A DNA stretch of 64,000 bases, taken from contig JAHDVF020001356.1 in assembly GCA_022606425.2 (NCBI GenBank), forward strand, positions 245,848-309,847. The letters are read 5' to 3'. Positions 47,558 to 58,756 of this stretch are shown here, piece by piece; within the stretch, counting starts at the first letter, position 1, and every line of letters begins with the position of its first letter. The stretch is from Lepidostoma basale. Its lineage: Eukaryota; Arthropoda; Insecta; Trichoptera; Lepidostomatidae. The notes beneath the pieces are model-generated. The model had not been told where the DNA came from. It saw only the letters and a program-made list of their open reading frames with translations, and made no database searches. The translations under genes and the position numbers were made by a program.

Positions 47558-47599
47558 AGGGAGTTTTAAGGGAGTTTTGAGGGAGTTTTAAGGGATTTA
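47558..47599. repeat. 12-bp tandem repeat x 3-4
   Basis: GGGAGTTTTAA / GGGAGTTTTGA units. Confidence 0.75.
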
Positions 47600-47822
47600 A
47601 CTGTTACATTGTCCAAACAAAATGCCGAGAAACTACGAGTAACCCAAAGAAGTATGGAAAGAGTCATGCTAGGAATAAGCCTAAAAGACAGAACAGACAC
47701 GTCGGAATAACCTTGATGTAGTCTGCACAGGGCAGAGTGACATGGAAGCGAATGGAAGAGGCCTTTGTGGGACCCAGGAGTGGACGGGAATAGGCTGAGG
47801 TAGAAGAAGAAGAGGAAGAAGA
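47600..47822 (+). pseudogene. RTE-like LINE family D, internally deleted copy
   Basis: TLSKQNAEKLRVTQRSMERV and MLGISLKDR match the 3273-3725 frame. ~200 bases are then missing, and the terminal WKRMEEAFV block leads to GAAGAAGAAGAGG. Broken frame. Confidence 0.7.
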
Positions 47823-47879
47823 ACGGAGTTTAACACAATTATTCAAGAAGTAATATGTATAATTTTGTATTAGGTTTCG

Positions 47880-48160
47880 AGGTTTCATTTAGGAAATTAA
47901 AAATGAAATTAAACTGTATTCAACTTATTGAACTCCAAGGCATGAACACTGTGGAATTTCATAGTAATATACTTAAAATAACTTTGTTTAATCCACTAAT
48001 TATTAAAAATATAAAAAAAACACGTCAGGAAGATACCTCCATCTTCAGGTGTAAAAATACAAATAAGATGGAGGTATCCTCCGAAACATGTCGTGTTTTC
48101 AATATTTTTGAATAATTAGCGGATTAAACAAAGTTATTTTTAATTTCCTAAGTAAACTGA
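47880..48160. repeat. Long-hairpin element H4
   Basis: Outer arms TTTAGGAAATTAAAAAT (47888) and ATTTTTAATTTCCTAAG (48137) pair. Inner arms AAATAACTTTGTTTAATCC and CTAATTATT (from ~47979) pair with AATAATTAGCGGATTAAACA (48112), continuing to a GATACCTCCATCTT / AAGATGGAGGTATC stem around a ~20-base loop. Between the left outer and inner arms sits ~75 bp with no partner. No ORF. MITE-like. Confidence 0.7.
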
Positions 48161-48434
48161 ATTCCTTACTGTAGTGATGTAAAATATATAATATCGACAA
48201 GAGAGAATTGAAAATCTTTCATTGTTTGCTCTTTCCAGAGAGAGTCTTTTACGAGGAATTAGTAGTAAGTCGCCTTTAATTGTAGAGATTTCTAATTGAT
48301 CCGAGGTGATGAAGATGGCGACCGTCCGTTACGTATCGATGATTTTTTCTTGCTTTCTCACACTTTAATAATATAATAAATTCGATAAAGAAAATTGAAA
48401 AGCGGAGCCTTTTTTCTTTACCACACTTTAACGG

Positions 48435-48540
48435 TTTTTAATGTTTCTTGAACAATGATATTATATAAAACTTGATATTTACTGATTAGTACTTATGAAA
48501 TCGTCTGTTTTTAAGAAATTATATTATACAACATTTTGAA
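48435..48540 (+). repeat. Hairpin MITE family H1, arm copy
   Basis: TGTTTCTTGAACAATGATAT, TATGAAATCGTCTGTTTTTA and AATTATATTATA occur in family order. Confidence 0.55.
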
Positions 48541-48825
48541 TGTATACAAATTCTTTTAGACAAATACTTGATTTTACCCATTACGGATAAATTATTTATT
48601 TATAAGGATTAATTGTATCTCAATAGAGACGAATATGTAAATTGTTTTCTGGGAACAGAATATGGTGGCCGAGGCGCTTACAGGACTTATGACCTGTCAT
48701 TGGTTAGGTTGAGAAATCGCTTTATGTTTAACAACATTTCCCATTCTGCCCTTCTGTTCCCAGAAAACAATTTACATCTTCGTCTCTATTGAGATACAAT
48801 TAGTCCTTATAAAAAATATATATAT
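48541..48825. repeat. TIR element family H2, short copy
   Basis: The hairpin is 48598-48813: TTATAAGGATTAATTGTATC and TCTCAATAGAGACGAATATG face CATCTTCGTCTCTATTGAGA and ATACAATTAGTCCTTATAA. The middle keeps CCTGTCATTGGTTAGGTTGA. It lacks the ~140-bp interior of the 18.2-kb copy but shares its left flank (TGTATACAAA, ATTTTACCCATTACGG). Confidence 0.75.
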
Positions 48826-48956
48826 TTTATTTAATGATCTTCTTTTCTAGTACATTTATTATATTTTATGGAAATAAATTATGTCGCCTTTGAATACGAA
48901 TCACTTCATTCTCTTTATACGAAAAATAACGCCTAGAAAAAAAATAGTTTTCATTC

Positions 48957-50563
48957 TTATTTATTTTTATTTTATTTTTTATTTTTTTATTATCGAGGGT
49001 AACAAACAGCAATTACAGTATATGAGTATAAACACATAGAGACAACAAAACAAGGCCAATTACATGCTACCACAAATATTATATAACAACTGACATAAGG
49101 TTAAATATATAAGAGTAATAAAGTAACACTTTTATAAGATAAAGAGAAAACTATTAGTAATAATGAATTAAAAATAAAATACAATTTTAAAATGTAAAAG
49201 AAAAAAGAAAAAGACAAGAAAAGAAAAAAAATAAATAGAGTAACTAATTTCATTCGCCCCGAAGGGTTGCTCCAACCATTTTTTTAAAATCACTTTCATT
49301 AAGATGGAACACATCGATGTTACTAAAGCACTTATTGTACGTGTTGCACGTCCGGTACACCGCCGCACTCTGAGCGTAGTTAGTCCGATAAGCAGGAAGG
49401 TGGAATATTTGGTTCGCAGTGTGTCTTGTGCGAAGCATAGGGGTATTCAGTAATAATTTACTAAGAAGTTCGGAGTTGTCTATTTTGAAGTGAATGATTT
49501 TGTGAAGCAACATCATATCATTAATTGTTCGCCTATTTTCGAGAGAGTCCAAGGAATAAAATTTAAGGGCAGAATTATAATTCGCAAATGACCTGCACAT
49601 TTTGAAATTAATGTGTTTAATGAAATTTTTTTGGACTCTTTCGATGCGTTGAATATGCGCTGCATAGTAAGGAGACCAAACGGGAGATACGTATTCGAGT
49701 AGTGAGCGAACCATGGTTGTATAAAGAACTTTGAGGGCTGTGATGTTCTGAAAGGGTTTGCATGTACGCAATATGAATCCTAATGTCCTGTAGGATTTGT
49801 CTAAAATGCCATCAATGTGACTTACGAAAGTGAGTTTCGAGTCCATTGTGACTCCGAGATCTCGCACGCGATCTGAATTAGATAATCTTGTGTTATTAAT
49901 AAAATAGTCATGATTGTGCGGGTTGATTTTACGAGAAAACGAAACTTTGAGACATTTGTCAGCATTGAGGGTCAGTTTATTTATCTTACAATAATCAGAG
50001 AGTCTGTCGAGATCAGACTGAAGTTTATGGCAATCGGATATGTCAGAAATATTCAGAAAGACCTTCATGTCATCAGCAAAAAGGAGGTGTTTGGAGTAGA
50101 GGAAACAGTTGCCAATATCATGAATATAAAGAATAAAGAAGAGGGGTCCCAGATGGGAGCCTTGAGGAACTCCGGATGGAATTCCCACGAAGTCTGACTT
50201 GAAGCCACCAATCACCACAGCCTGTCTTCGATTTTTGATATATGAATTTATCCATCTTAGAAGGTCACCGTGGATTCCAAGTCTGCCAAGTTTATCTAGG
50301 AGTACGCTGTGGTTTACCTTATCAAAAGCTTTGGCGTAGTCAGTGTATATGGCATCAGTTTGGAGTCCGCGGTGCATGTTCGAAATAATATAGTCAGTGA
50401 ACGGTATCAGATTGGATAAAACAGATTTGTTACGGAGGAAACCATGTTGTTGATCACTCAGAACACATTTAAGAGAGGGATATAATTGGTCATATACAAT
50501 ACGCTCGAAAATCTTACTAATGGCAGATAAAATGGAGATTGGACGATAGTTCTTGATGAAGCT
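48957..50563 (-). mobile_element. Jockey-like LINE, 5'-truncated, with A-rich tail
   Basis: Contains the open frame below, a ~290-bp 3' UTR and an A-rich end (plus strand 48957-48990: TTTATTTTTATTTTATTTTT). The 5' end coincides with the left border of the neighbouring LTR. No target duplication is visible between the two sides. Confidence 0.85.
49250..50563 (-). CDS. Reverse transcriptase ORF, Jockey-like LINE, 5'-truncated
   Basis: 437 codons open from the truncation point to the stop at 49250. The first ATG is at 50377, but the 62 codons before it (NYRPISILSAISKIFERIVY, DQQHGFLRNKS) are clearly part of the RT domain. Numbered from that Met: motif A IYTDYAKAFDKVNH (Asp13), motif B GIPSGVPQGSHLGPLF (65-80), motif C FADD (100-103). 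A DLGVTMDSKL block and the C-terminal SLLEYVSPVWSP block of Jockey/CR1-type RTs follow. The catalytic residues are intact and no frameshift is visible, so the insertion is fairly young. The endonuclease domain and ORF1 are absent, so this copy is not autonomous. Clade (Jockey versus CR1) is by eye. Confidence 0.88.
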   Translation of the reverse strand, partial: SFIKNYRPISILSAISKIFERIVYDQLYPSLKCVLSDQQHGFLRNKSVLSNLIPFTDYIISNMHRGLQTDAIYTDYAKAFDKVNHSVLLDKLGRLGIHGDLLRWINSYIKNRRQAVVIGGFKSDFVGIPSGVPQGSHLGPLFFILYIHDIGNCFLYSKHLLFADDMKVFLNISDISDCHKLQSDLDRLSDYCKINKLTLNADKCLKVSFSRKINPHNHDYFINNTRLSNSDRVRDLGVTMDSKLTFVSHIDGILDKSYRTLGFILRTCKPFQNITALKVLYTTMVRSLLEYVSPVWSPYYAAHIQRIERVQKNFIKHINFKMCRSFANYNSALKFYSLDSLENRRTINDMMLLHKIIHFKIDNSELLSKLLLNTPMLRTRHTANQIFHLPAYRTNYAQSAAVYRTCNTYNKCFSNIDVFHLNESDFKKMVGATLRGE

Positions 50564-52315
50564 TGTGATGAAGCGTCCTATCCACGATCTCCGTGATGTC
50601 TACTCCTGGTCACGGCACCAAATGTGATGGAATCACCCAATCCATGAGGAACACCTAGCGTGGAAGGATTCATCTCCTTCTCCAGTCCTCTCCTGGTCAC
50701 GGGACCAAATGTGGTGGTTCGTCCTAGTCCGTGGGGAATTAATCCATCCTAACCTTCCTCCGCGAATGGTGGAGCTTCCTCCAGTCATTCCCTCTTCATC
50801 CACCTGTACGGAGCTTACAGGTGTTTTACCCTACGCGAGTTGGCCTTCGTGATCGTCTAGAAATAATACCGTATGACCCTTCGTTATGACCGATGTAATC
50901 CAAGCCCTTTTATTTGGCGAATACTGATAATTTCATTCTAAAGCTAATCGTTCCTAACCCTTCCGAATATTCTAAGCAATCCTGACAAACCCACGTGTAA
51001 TCAAACTATATGTCGCTCAATATCTCCTAGGAACATCTAAACCAAACAACCTAAAATAACTCTAAGTTTACAAAATATAAATTCAAAATATTATCTCATA
51101 AAAATGTGGCAGCCCTGGAAGAAACATTCACAAATAATTTGGAACAAATACGATGTACAGTAATTTAAATCAGAACGTAGTGTAATAATGATGCAATAAA
51201 GAACGGCTTCCTGAAAGGTACAATTATATAGCAATTCAGTGTCAAAATATAATATATTAAGTATATAAGGAGTTGTGGGGGATAACTGGGATATAATAGT
51301 GTTAGTATCGCGTTGAACCAGTCTTTTCGTCAGACTGATGATTTTTCTCCACTGCTCCACAGCAGAATCGTCTGGGGACCAGCCGATCTACCTCCCAACC
51401 CTTAATCAGTGGACCTGGGGATTCAAACCCATGAACCTGGCCATCACCCTATCGGGGGTTTTCGAAGTTAGCCCACCCACGACAGAATTCCCGCAGACGC
51501 GATAGTAGGGTCTTCCACCTACTTATCTATAGGAGTCTGTATTTGGCGCGGGCTCTTGAAGTGAGCTTCCCAACCTCTCTAACTGTCTTCATTCATCAGC
51601 AGTCAACCATATTTATGTAGCATAATTTGCATGGGTCGAAGTTTATATGTTTATTTATATAGAAGATGGCAAATTTTGTTAGAACGCTACATGTCCATAA
51701 CTAAGATTTCAGTATTCGATGAGTTAGTGAATACCTGTTTGGGCGCGATGCGTTGGCCCGAGTGTTATTGAACTATATTACGTGCAGTATAGGAAAGGTA
51801 TCAATATATCATATACATATATATATCTAGGTACATGTATGTAATACATAAACGTAAGCATAGTATAATCATGGAGTAAGCAGAACGCATACGTTCCAAT
51901 TTCCTGAAATATAAATTCTTAATTCTAGACTTAGCTTTTCAGTCGTAACAGCTCAGGAAAACTGATTCTATAGTATTTTTAAATCTGCAAATGCCGCACC
52001 CCTCGTACCACTATACTTGTATACAAAATAAAATGAAGTTCTTGATAATCAGAACAACAAATACCCACTGAATTTAATACCAAAGCGACCGCTTCCCGTC
52101 AGGTCAAAAGTCAACTGCCCCGAACTACCTCTCCCCTGCATCCCTCTCGGCTCAACCCCCCTCTCTCCCCTCTCTCCCCTCCCCGCGTCTCCCCTGCTCC
52201 CCGCCTAGACCTACCCCCACATGGTTAGGTGTTATATTTCCTAGTCATTTGAATTTATTTTCGTATTACGTCTGAATTCACGCATCTCTCTCTACGATGG
52301 TTCAATACCATCACA
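50564..52315 (-). repeat. BEL-like LTR, left copy (3' LTR)
   Basis: 1752 bp. Very similar to the right copy over most of its length, including the C-rich patch CTCTCTCCCCTCTCTCCCCT at ~52160. The segment 51465-51590 differs strongly from the corresponding part of the right LTR. Holds two PBS-like cassettes at 50604 and 50691. Confidence 0.8.
50604..50710 (-). repeat. PBS/LTR-edge cassettes, left LTR
   Basis: Two units beginning TCCTGGTCACGGCACCAAA (50604) and TCCTGGTCACGGGACCAAA (50691) on the plus strand, each followed by TGTG(A/G)TGG, which is the LTR end sequence inverted. A PBS has no expected role at this end of the element. Confidence 0.7.
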
Positions 52316-52330
52316 GTTCCCCCCTAGAGG
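52316..52330 (-). promoter_or_regulatory. Polypurine tract
   Basis: On the minus strand CCTCTAGGGGGGAAC directly precedes the LTR start TGTGATGG. This is the position and composition of a plus-strand priming site. Confidence 0.65.
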
Positions 52331-53754
52331 AAACCAGGAAAACTCGGCAGAAAGTTTTCCGTTGCTTCCTCAATTCCTGGTGATTCGCTCTACGCTTGTC
52401 AATTTTCTTAGTAAGTTATCTTATTATGTTATTTAACCTATGATAATTGTCCTTTGACAGTACATTATTCTGCTGTCTTAACCACTAGCGTACCTACGCC
52501 TTGATATGCCAACATCTTCAATTCGTACTAATAATTTTGCCGCCACTTCTATTCCCTAGATTCTAGCAAGAATCTGACGAGTAAAATATTTTCCTTCGTT
52601 TCGCTCCTTTTATTATCCTAAGTCACTGCAAAATATATAAAGCGACAACGCTTTTATCAGTAAACCTCCCCCCTAGAATCCGAAGACTTTATCAACCTCG
52701 TATTGGTGAAATCACAACTATTACACATTTACTTCATTTCATTTTTATTGTTTCCAATTGGAATCTAATCTGGTAAATTTTGAACACAATATTATAACTA
52801 AAATTATATCGCCATGTCCCTACAAAAGAAATTCTTCCGCTCCACAAAATCAAATCAAATACAACTTTCCTCATCCCCCCCCTAAAACTCCAGCCCCTCA
52901 AATCCAAAGCACATATTTCGTTACATATTTTTACTCTCACGTGCACATGTACTCACACACCGTTATTTATTTATATATTTATTTATTTATTTATTTATTT
53001 TTTTTTTTCAAAATCAATTTACTACCTAGATTAAGGTCGAATTTCAACGCAATTATTACCTATTTATAGCTATTTACGACTAAACTTATGCTATAATAAC
53101 TATAATCTAAACTTCTAAAGACTGCATTGACCAGTCAGCCTTTTCCTAGTGAACCCTTGTGGTAATTGATTTTACAAACGACGCACTTAAAATATAACTT
53201 ATCATAAATAAAATAAATTATAATCTATTCCTTATAATAATCATAATCACTATCGTCATTGTACCTATCTTTATTTAGTGACCCTATTACCTAGATAGAA
53301 AAAAAAAATAATGAATGATGAATAACGCATCTGGTTACTCGGTCCTGCACGTTTTTCAAATACTTGATATTTGCTCATTAAAATAATATGTTACTCGAAT
53401 ATTAAGGAACCTTAATCACCAGTTAGCTAATGTTGACACATCACCTTTTCATTTCCTAATTGCGCAACGTGAATTCGCTTTATAAAATTGACAACTTAAA
53501 TAGTTCTTATTCTAATTTAAATCTACCCTCATGGTTCTAAGCGTACCCCCCTAAGAATTTTCTCATCACTATAATTGATAATTAGTTCTGCTGCTTTAAA
53601 CATTTTTTCCTTCTTAATTTGATAACACACCTCAATCGATCGAACGCTCCCTAAAAGAATAACATCGAGCTCCTAAGAATAAATAAATAACGCAAATTAT
53701 TTTTTTGAAGATATATACACGCACAGTGTTAATTAAAGAAAGTCGATAAAGTCG
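52331..53754 (-). other. Internal region of the BEL-like element: no genes
   Basis: Pyrimidine-rich on the plus strand and AT-rich. No gag or pol resemblance in any frame. Confidence 0.55.
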
Positions 53755-53905
53755 GAAAAAAAAGCGTGACACGATCAAATCATTGAAACTAAAAGGAGTT
53801 CCATTAGAAGTCGGAGCTATCGGCGAGCGTCCGCTCCACGAAGTATGAACGTAGAAGCTCCGCAAAACATGACTGTAGAATGTTGCGACTATCTGTTGTT
53901 AAGTA
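53755..53905 (+). pseudogene. LINE-G tail fragment inside the LTR element
   Basis: Degenerate GRPRK-type, RSNH, SRSYRRASAPRSMNVE and CRMLRLSVVK blocks in order of the family's last ~50 codons. Inserted within the LTR element, so younger than it or co-amplified with it. Confidence 0.6.
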
Positions 53906-55122
53906 ATCTAATAATTTACTGAATTTCAGAAAAATCTATTACATATATCTATGATATTTGGCCCTTATTTTTGATGACTGCGGAAGTATTTATTAATTTT
54001 ATAAATTCCGATTTTTTTTTTTTTTTTGATACACATAATTATGTTGGGATATATGTAAGCGACCTATAACCGGCTGCATCTGCAATTGAAATCCGATATA
54101 CCTATACCTAACCATCATAGCTTATTATCGATATTTTTTATTTATTTTCTTATAATTATCTTACTCATATATTTGTCAATTCCTATTATATGTTTATGTA
54201 TTAAAATACCTACTCATCCGGGTTCCCACACCTAGTCTTAGACTTATGTTAACCTACGATTAAGGTACTTAATCGGAACATATAATTAAACACTAAATTA
54301 AAATTTAAACTAAATCATCTTTAAATGCTAACATATTATACTACTTCGGTTTATCTCCGTAATTGTTTATTCGACAATTTATATAATTATTATAATTTTA
54401 TAAGCATTATCCCATATTCCTTTTGAAATAAAATGTATTTGTATTTATGCATTCCACAATAATTGAGAATCATACTGAACTAACCTATGGGTATGCCGCT
54501 CCATTTCGTTAAATATTATTCTAAAGTATCATAAAGTATCTTAATTTTTTTTTTGTACAATTTAAGTATCGTCCTCGAACCTGTAATAATTTCACAAATG
54601 CATGTCACATCGCCGTTCATTTCCTAGTATTTGTTATCGTGAACCCAACCCATGGCGACCTAAAACAACACCAGCTTGGCGAGATACTTGATCCATAAGG
54701 AGAATTCCATGAAATGCCAGCCTACAGAATACCAACTTGACACTATTGAAAAATTATCACCTATTAACAAACCGTTCAGAATTTCATCCTCCGCTTCATT
54801 ATTTTAACAAGTCCCAACATCCGCAATAAATAACTCTATCTCCTTAAGATTTAAGCCCGACACATTGCCTAGAAACTTAAGTATTGTATTTAATCGTGGT
54901 ATTTTTTTGTTCCATCCTAAATTATTTAACGGCTAAAATTGTCAATACTTTAAAACCCACAAAATTTAACGATATCTTTAAGTGGTCTCCTCGTTATCTC
55001 TAGGATATCTCAGACCGCAGCGCCTCATATACGACTGCAATTCGATTCATTTAAAATATAATATTTTATTTTCCGCTTCGTAGATATTCACCTAAATTCT
55101 AACTTGCTGCAATTAATAATGA
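53906..55122 (-). other. Internal region of the BEL-like element: no genes
   Basis: AT-rich. No domain recognised. Stops are dense in all frames. Confidence 0.5.
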
Positions 55123-55290
55123 TCAACTAACTAACTAACCTTCACGCCGTCTCCCCGAAAGGGCAGGCAGAAAGAGTGGTCCGACACACTCTAACCGATG
55201 CGGCACTCAATCCTTCTCTTTTCGCTCTGCGGGAGACGCGGAATGATGGGTTGCGAACCTCATCGCCACCAATAGGCATCTCCCAAATCA
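55123..55290 (-). mobile_element. SINE-G copy 3, 5'-truncated
   Basis: Starts (minus strand) at GGGAGATGCCTATTGGTGGC, keeps the GGTTCGCAACCC hairpin and TCTCCCGC, and ends with the LINE-G tail (CCCTTTCGGGGAGACGGCGT, TTAGTTAG). Lies inside the LTR element. Confidence 0.8.
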
Positions 55291-56768
55291 ATAATATTTA
55301 TTTCGCATAATTGACACATCTGTATTTTAATTTACGATGGAAGTAACCTAAACTCTTATTATTACTGATTTAATCATTACTCGCAATTCTATTTTATATA
55401 ATTAACACGTCCGTATTTCAACTTCGCAATGTACATAACTTAAAATTATTATCGATGACCTATTGCTCATACGTAGAACATAAAGACATTAAATATAAAT
55501 TTTGTAAACTAGCCATTATAAAATATATATCCTATCCTATTCCGTATTCATAAACTATTATAATTATATATTTAACTAAAATTACCGAGCTATGTCCTTC
55601 TTTTACTGGGACAGTCGAAATCCAAGTACGTATTATTATACATGGCCAATAAATGATTAAATATTTTAGAAACGACCCATTTATTTGTCACTTTCGTTAT
55701 AAATAATATTATTTACATCCCCCTAACAAGCAAAATTGCTACGGCGACCTAACCGACCGCGATCCCTAGAAGTATCCTGATGTAAACACTTGACTCGAAC
55801 TAATTTATGGTTATTTTGGTGTGAAAGAAATTAATGTGTACCTATCCAGGATTATGGAAAAATACAAACCAAGAAGAATGTTATTGACTCAAGACACATG
55901 TTTACCATTTCAGATCTCTCGCTGCAGTTTTTAGAAGTATGGAAAAACGTAGGTGGTAACAAACCTTTTTACACACTACATTTACGAAATAAATATAACT
56001 CTCGATATTACTAATTCCCAATATTTTAAGCATGAATTCAATCTCGTCACGATCATACATCTAAACTAACTTAAATACTATATTCTACTCTAAGCATACT
56101 AATAATAGCGGGGCCCTTAAATTTTTTTTGGCAAATATGCTAATTCGGTACAAAATCACAATATTTATTTATTTATTGAGCGTACTCTTAAAAGTGTGAT
56201 TAGAATATACATGAGTCTATAATGCAGTGAATGTTTTAATGATTACTTAAGTTGATCTCAAATATACGATTAACCTGTCAATAATTTAATATAATTTAAA
56301 GATTACTCTAATTGGTCTCAAATATAATTTCAAGCTGACAATAATTTAATAGAACAGCGTTACTTATGAATAATAATATTTACATTCACCCTTTTCTAAA
56401 TTCTCGAAATATTCTTCTACAATAACAAAATTATGATAATAATATATTTATTCCTATTAAACCTACCGAAAAGTGAACTAAAGTTGTGTTTCAATACTAA
56501 ACTTTCTATAATATGTTCGGAGTTCTCTTTAAATATTCAAATCATAAACTAAATACCACGCCGATAATTATTTTCGAAACGATACGCGACCCCTGCATAG
56601 AGCATCCTAGAATACCTTCCTAGAAAACCCGCACACTGTCTACGAATCCTAGCTAGGGTTGGCATAAATATCTAGCGATGAATAATTTTTTAAAACAATT
56701 TAAATTTTTAAACTAATTAAATAAATATGCATAATAATGAAATTATCAAGTAATGCTTTAAACCAAAC
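55291..56768 (-). other. Internal region of the BEL-like element: no genes
   Basis: AT-rich, no reading frame of note. Contains two related ~60-bp stretches at about 56235-56350 (GATTA / TCTCAAATATA). Confidence 0.5.
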
Positions 56769-57000
56769 TCCTGGTCACGGCACCAAATGTGACGAATCGT
56801 CCTAGTCCGTGGGGAATTAATCCATCCTGGTCACGTGAGCAAATGTGATGAAACAAGCTACCTACGATCTCCGTGATGTCTAATCCTGGTCACGGCACCA
56901 AATGTGATGGAACGCCCTATCCACGAGGACCTGGTGTGGAGGATTCCTCTCCTACCCTTCCTCCAGTCCTCATCCTGGTCACTGCACCGAATGTGATGGG
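56769..57000 (-). repeat. PBS/LTR-edge cassettes, right LTR (four units)
   Basis: Units start at 56769, 56825, 56884 and 56973, all opening with TCCTGGTCAC followed by (G/T)-x-CACC-AA and then TGTGA(T/C)G. On the element strand each reads LTR-end, then TTTGGTGCCGTGACCAGGA. The first 17 bases equal what is expected for the complement of an insect tRNA-His 3' end including CCA (recalled, not searched). Spacing is 56, 59 and 89 bp. Confidence 0.75.
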
Positions 57001-58756
57001 ATGCCCTATCCGCGAGGAACCTAAGCAGAATCCCTCCTAACCTTCCTCCGCGAATGATGGAGCTTCCTCCAGTCATTCCCTCTTCATCCACCTGTACGGA
57101 GCTTACAGGTGTTTTACCTTACGCGAGTTGGCCTTCGTGATCGTCTAGAAATAATACCGTATGACCCTTAGTTATGACCGATGTAATCCAAGCCCTTTTA
57201 TTTGGCGAATACTGATAATTTCATTCTAAAGCTAATCGTTCCTAACCCTTCCGAATATTCTAAGCAATCCTGACAAACCCACGTGTAATCAAACTATATG
57301 TCCCTCAATATTTCCTAGGAACATCTAAACCAAACAACCTAAAATATCTCTAAGTTTACAAAATATAAATTCAAAATATTATCTCTAGAAAATGTGGCAG
57401 CCCTGGAAGAAACATTCACAAACAATATACAACAAATACAATGTACAGTAATTTAAATCAGAGCGTAATGTAATAATGATGCAATAAAGAACAGCTTTCT
57501 GAAAGGTACAATTATATAGCAATTCAGTGTCAAAACATAATATATTAAGTATATAAGGATTTGTGGGAACTGGGATATGATAGTGTTAGTATCGCGTTGA
57601 CCCAGATCTTTCGTCAATCTGGTGATTTTTCTCCACTGCTCCACAGCAGGATCGTCTGGTAACCAGACGACCTACTTCCCAACCCTTAATCAGTGGACCT
57701 GGGGATTCAAACCCATGAACCTGGCCATCACCCTATCAGGGGTTTTCGAAGTTCGGTCCACTCACCTTCGAGACAATCTCCACCAATAGACAGATAGCAG
57801 GGTCTTTCACCATACTACCTTACATTTCGTCTTTCGGTGGGGTCAAGAAGTGCGCGATCCCAACCTCCCCTAACTGTCTTCATTCATCAGCAGTCGGTCC
57901 ACTCACCTTCGAGACAACCTCCACCAATAGACAAATAGCAGGGTCTTTCACCATACTACCTTATATTTCGTCTTTCGGTGGGGTCAAGAAGTGCGCGATC
58001 CCAACCTCTCCTAACTGTCTTCATTCATCAGCAGTCAACCATATTTTCGTAGCATAATTTGCATGGGTCGAAGTTTATATGTTTATTTATATAGAAGATG
58101 GCAAATTTTGTTAGAACGCTACATGTCCATAACTAAGATTTCAGTATTCGATGAGTTAGTGAATACCTGTTTCGGGCGCGATGCGTTGGCCCGAGTGTTA
58201 GTGAACTATATTACGTGCAGTATAGGAAAGGTATCGATATATCATATATATATATATATATTTAGGTACATGTATGTAATATATAAACGTAAGCATAGTA
58301 TAATCATGGAGTAAGCCGAACGCATACGTTCCAATTTCCTGAAATATAAATTCTTAATTCTAGACTTAGCTTTTCAGTCGTAACAGCTCAGGAAAACTGA
58401 TTCTATAGTATTTTTAAATCTGCAAATGCCGCACCCCTCGTACCACTATACTTGTATACAAAATAAAATGAAGTTCTTGATAATCAGAACAACAAACACC
58501 CACTGAATTTAATACCAAAGCGACCGCTTCCCGTCAGGTCAAAAGTCAACTGCCCCGAGCTCTCTTTCTCCCTGGCCCACACCCCTCTCGGCTCAACCCC
58601 CCTCTCTCCCCTCTCTCCCCTCCCCGCGTCTCCCCTGCTCCCCGCCTAGACCTACCCCCACATGGTTAGGTGTTATATTTCCTAGTCATTTGAATTTATT
58701 TTCGTATTACGTCTGAATTCACGCATCTCTCTCTACGATGGTTCAATACCATCACA
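56844..58756 (-). repeat. BEL-like LTR, right copy (5' LTR)
   Basis: 1913 bp. Longer than the left copy, mainly because a 141-bp unit (57754-57894) is repeated at 57895-58035. Ends CCATCACA at 58756, where similarity with the left copy stops abruptly. Confidence 0.8.
57754..58035. repeat. 141-bp tandem duplication in the right LTR
   Basis: Two units starting CGGTCCACTCACCTTCGAGA, differing at about five sites. Absent from the left LTR. Confidence 0.85.

Larger units (their letters stand above)
50564..58756 (-). mobile_element. Non-coding LTR element, BEL/Pao-like, minus strand
   Basis: Two long direct repeats (50564-52315 and 56844-58756) flank ~4.5 kb without genes. On the minus strand the LTR starts TGTGATGG and ends CATCACA. 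The LTR end is followed by TTTG(G/C)(T/C)... and a PBS-like TGGTGCCGTGACCAGGA. A polypurine run (CTAGGGGGGAAC) directly precedes the other LTR. These signs set the orientation. LTR length and the TTTGGTGCC-type PBS fit BEL/Pao better than gypsy, but no pol is present to confirm. No matching target duplication. The left border abuts the Jockey-like LINE. Confidence 0.7.

Noticed and set aside
49910..50197. 95-codon plus-strand frame
   Set aside because: Antisense shadow of the Jockey-like reverse transcriptase.
56884..56902. tRNA-His gene fragment
   Set aside because: The sequence includes the CCA that genes lack in eukaryotes, is repeated at LTR edges and has no tRNA body, so a primer-binding site fits better.
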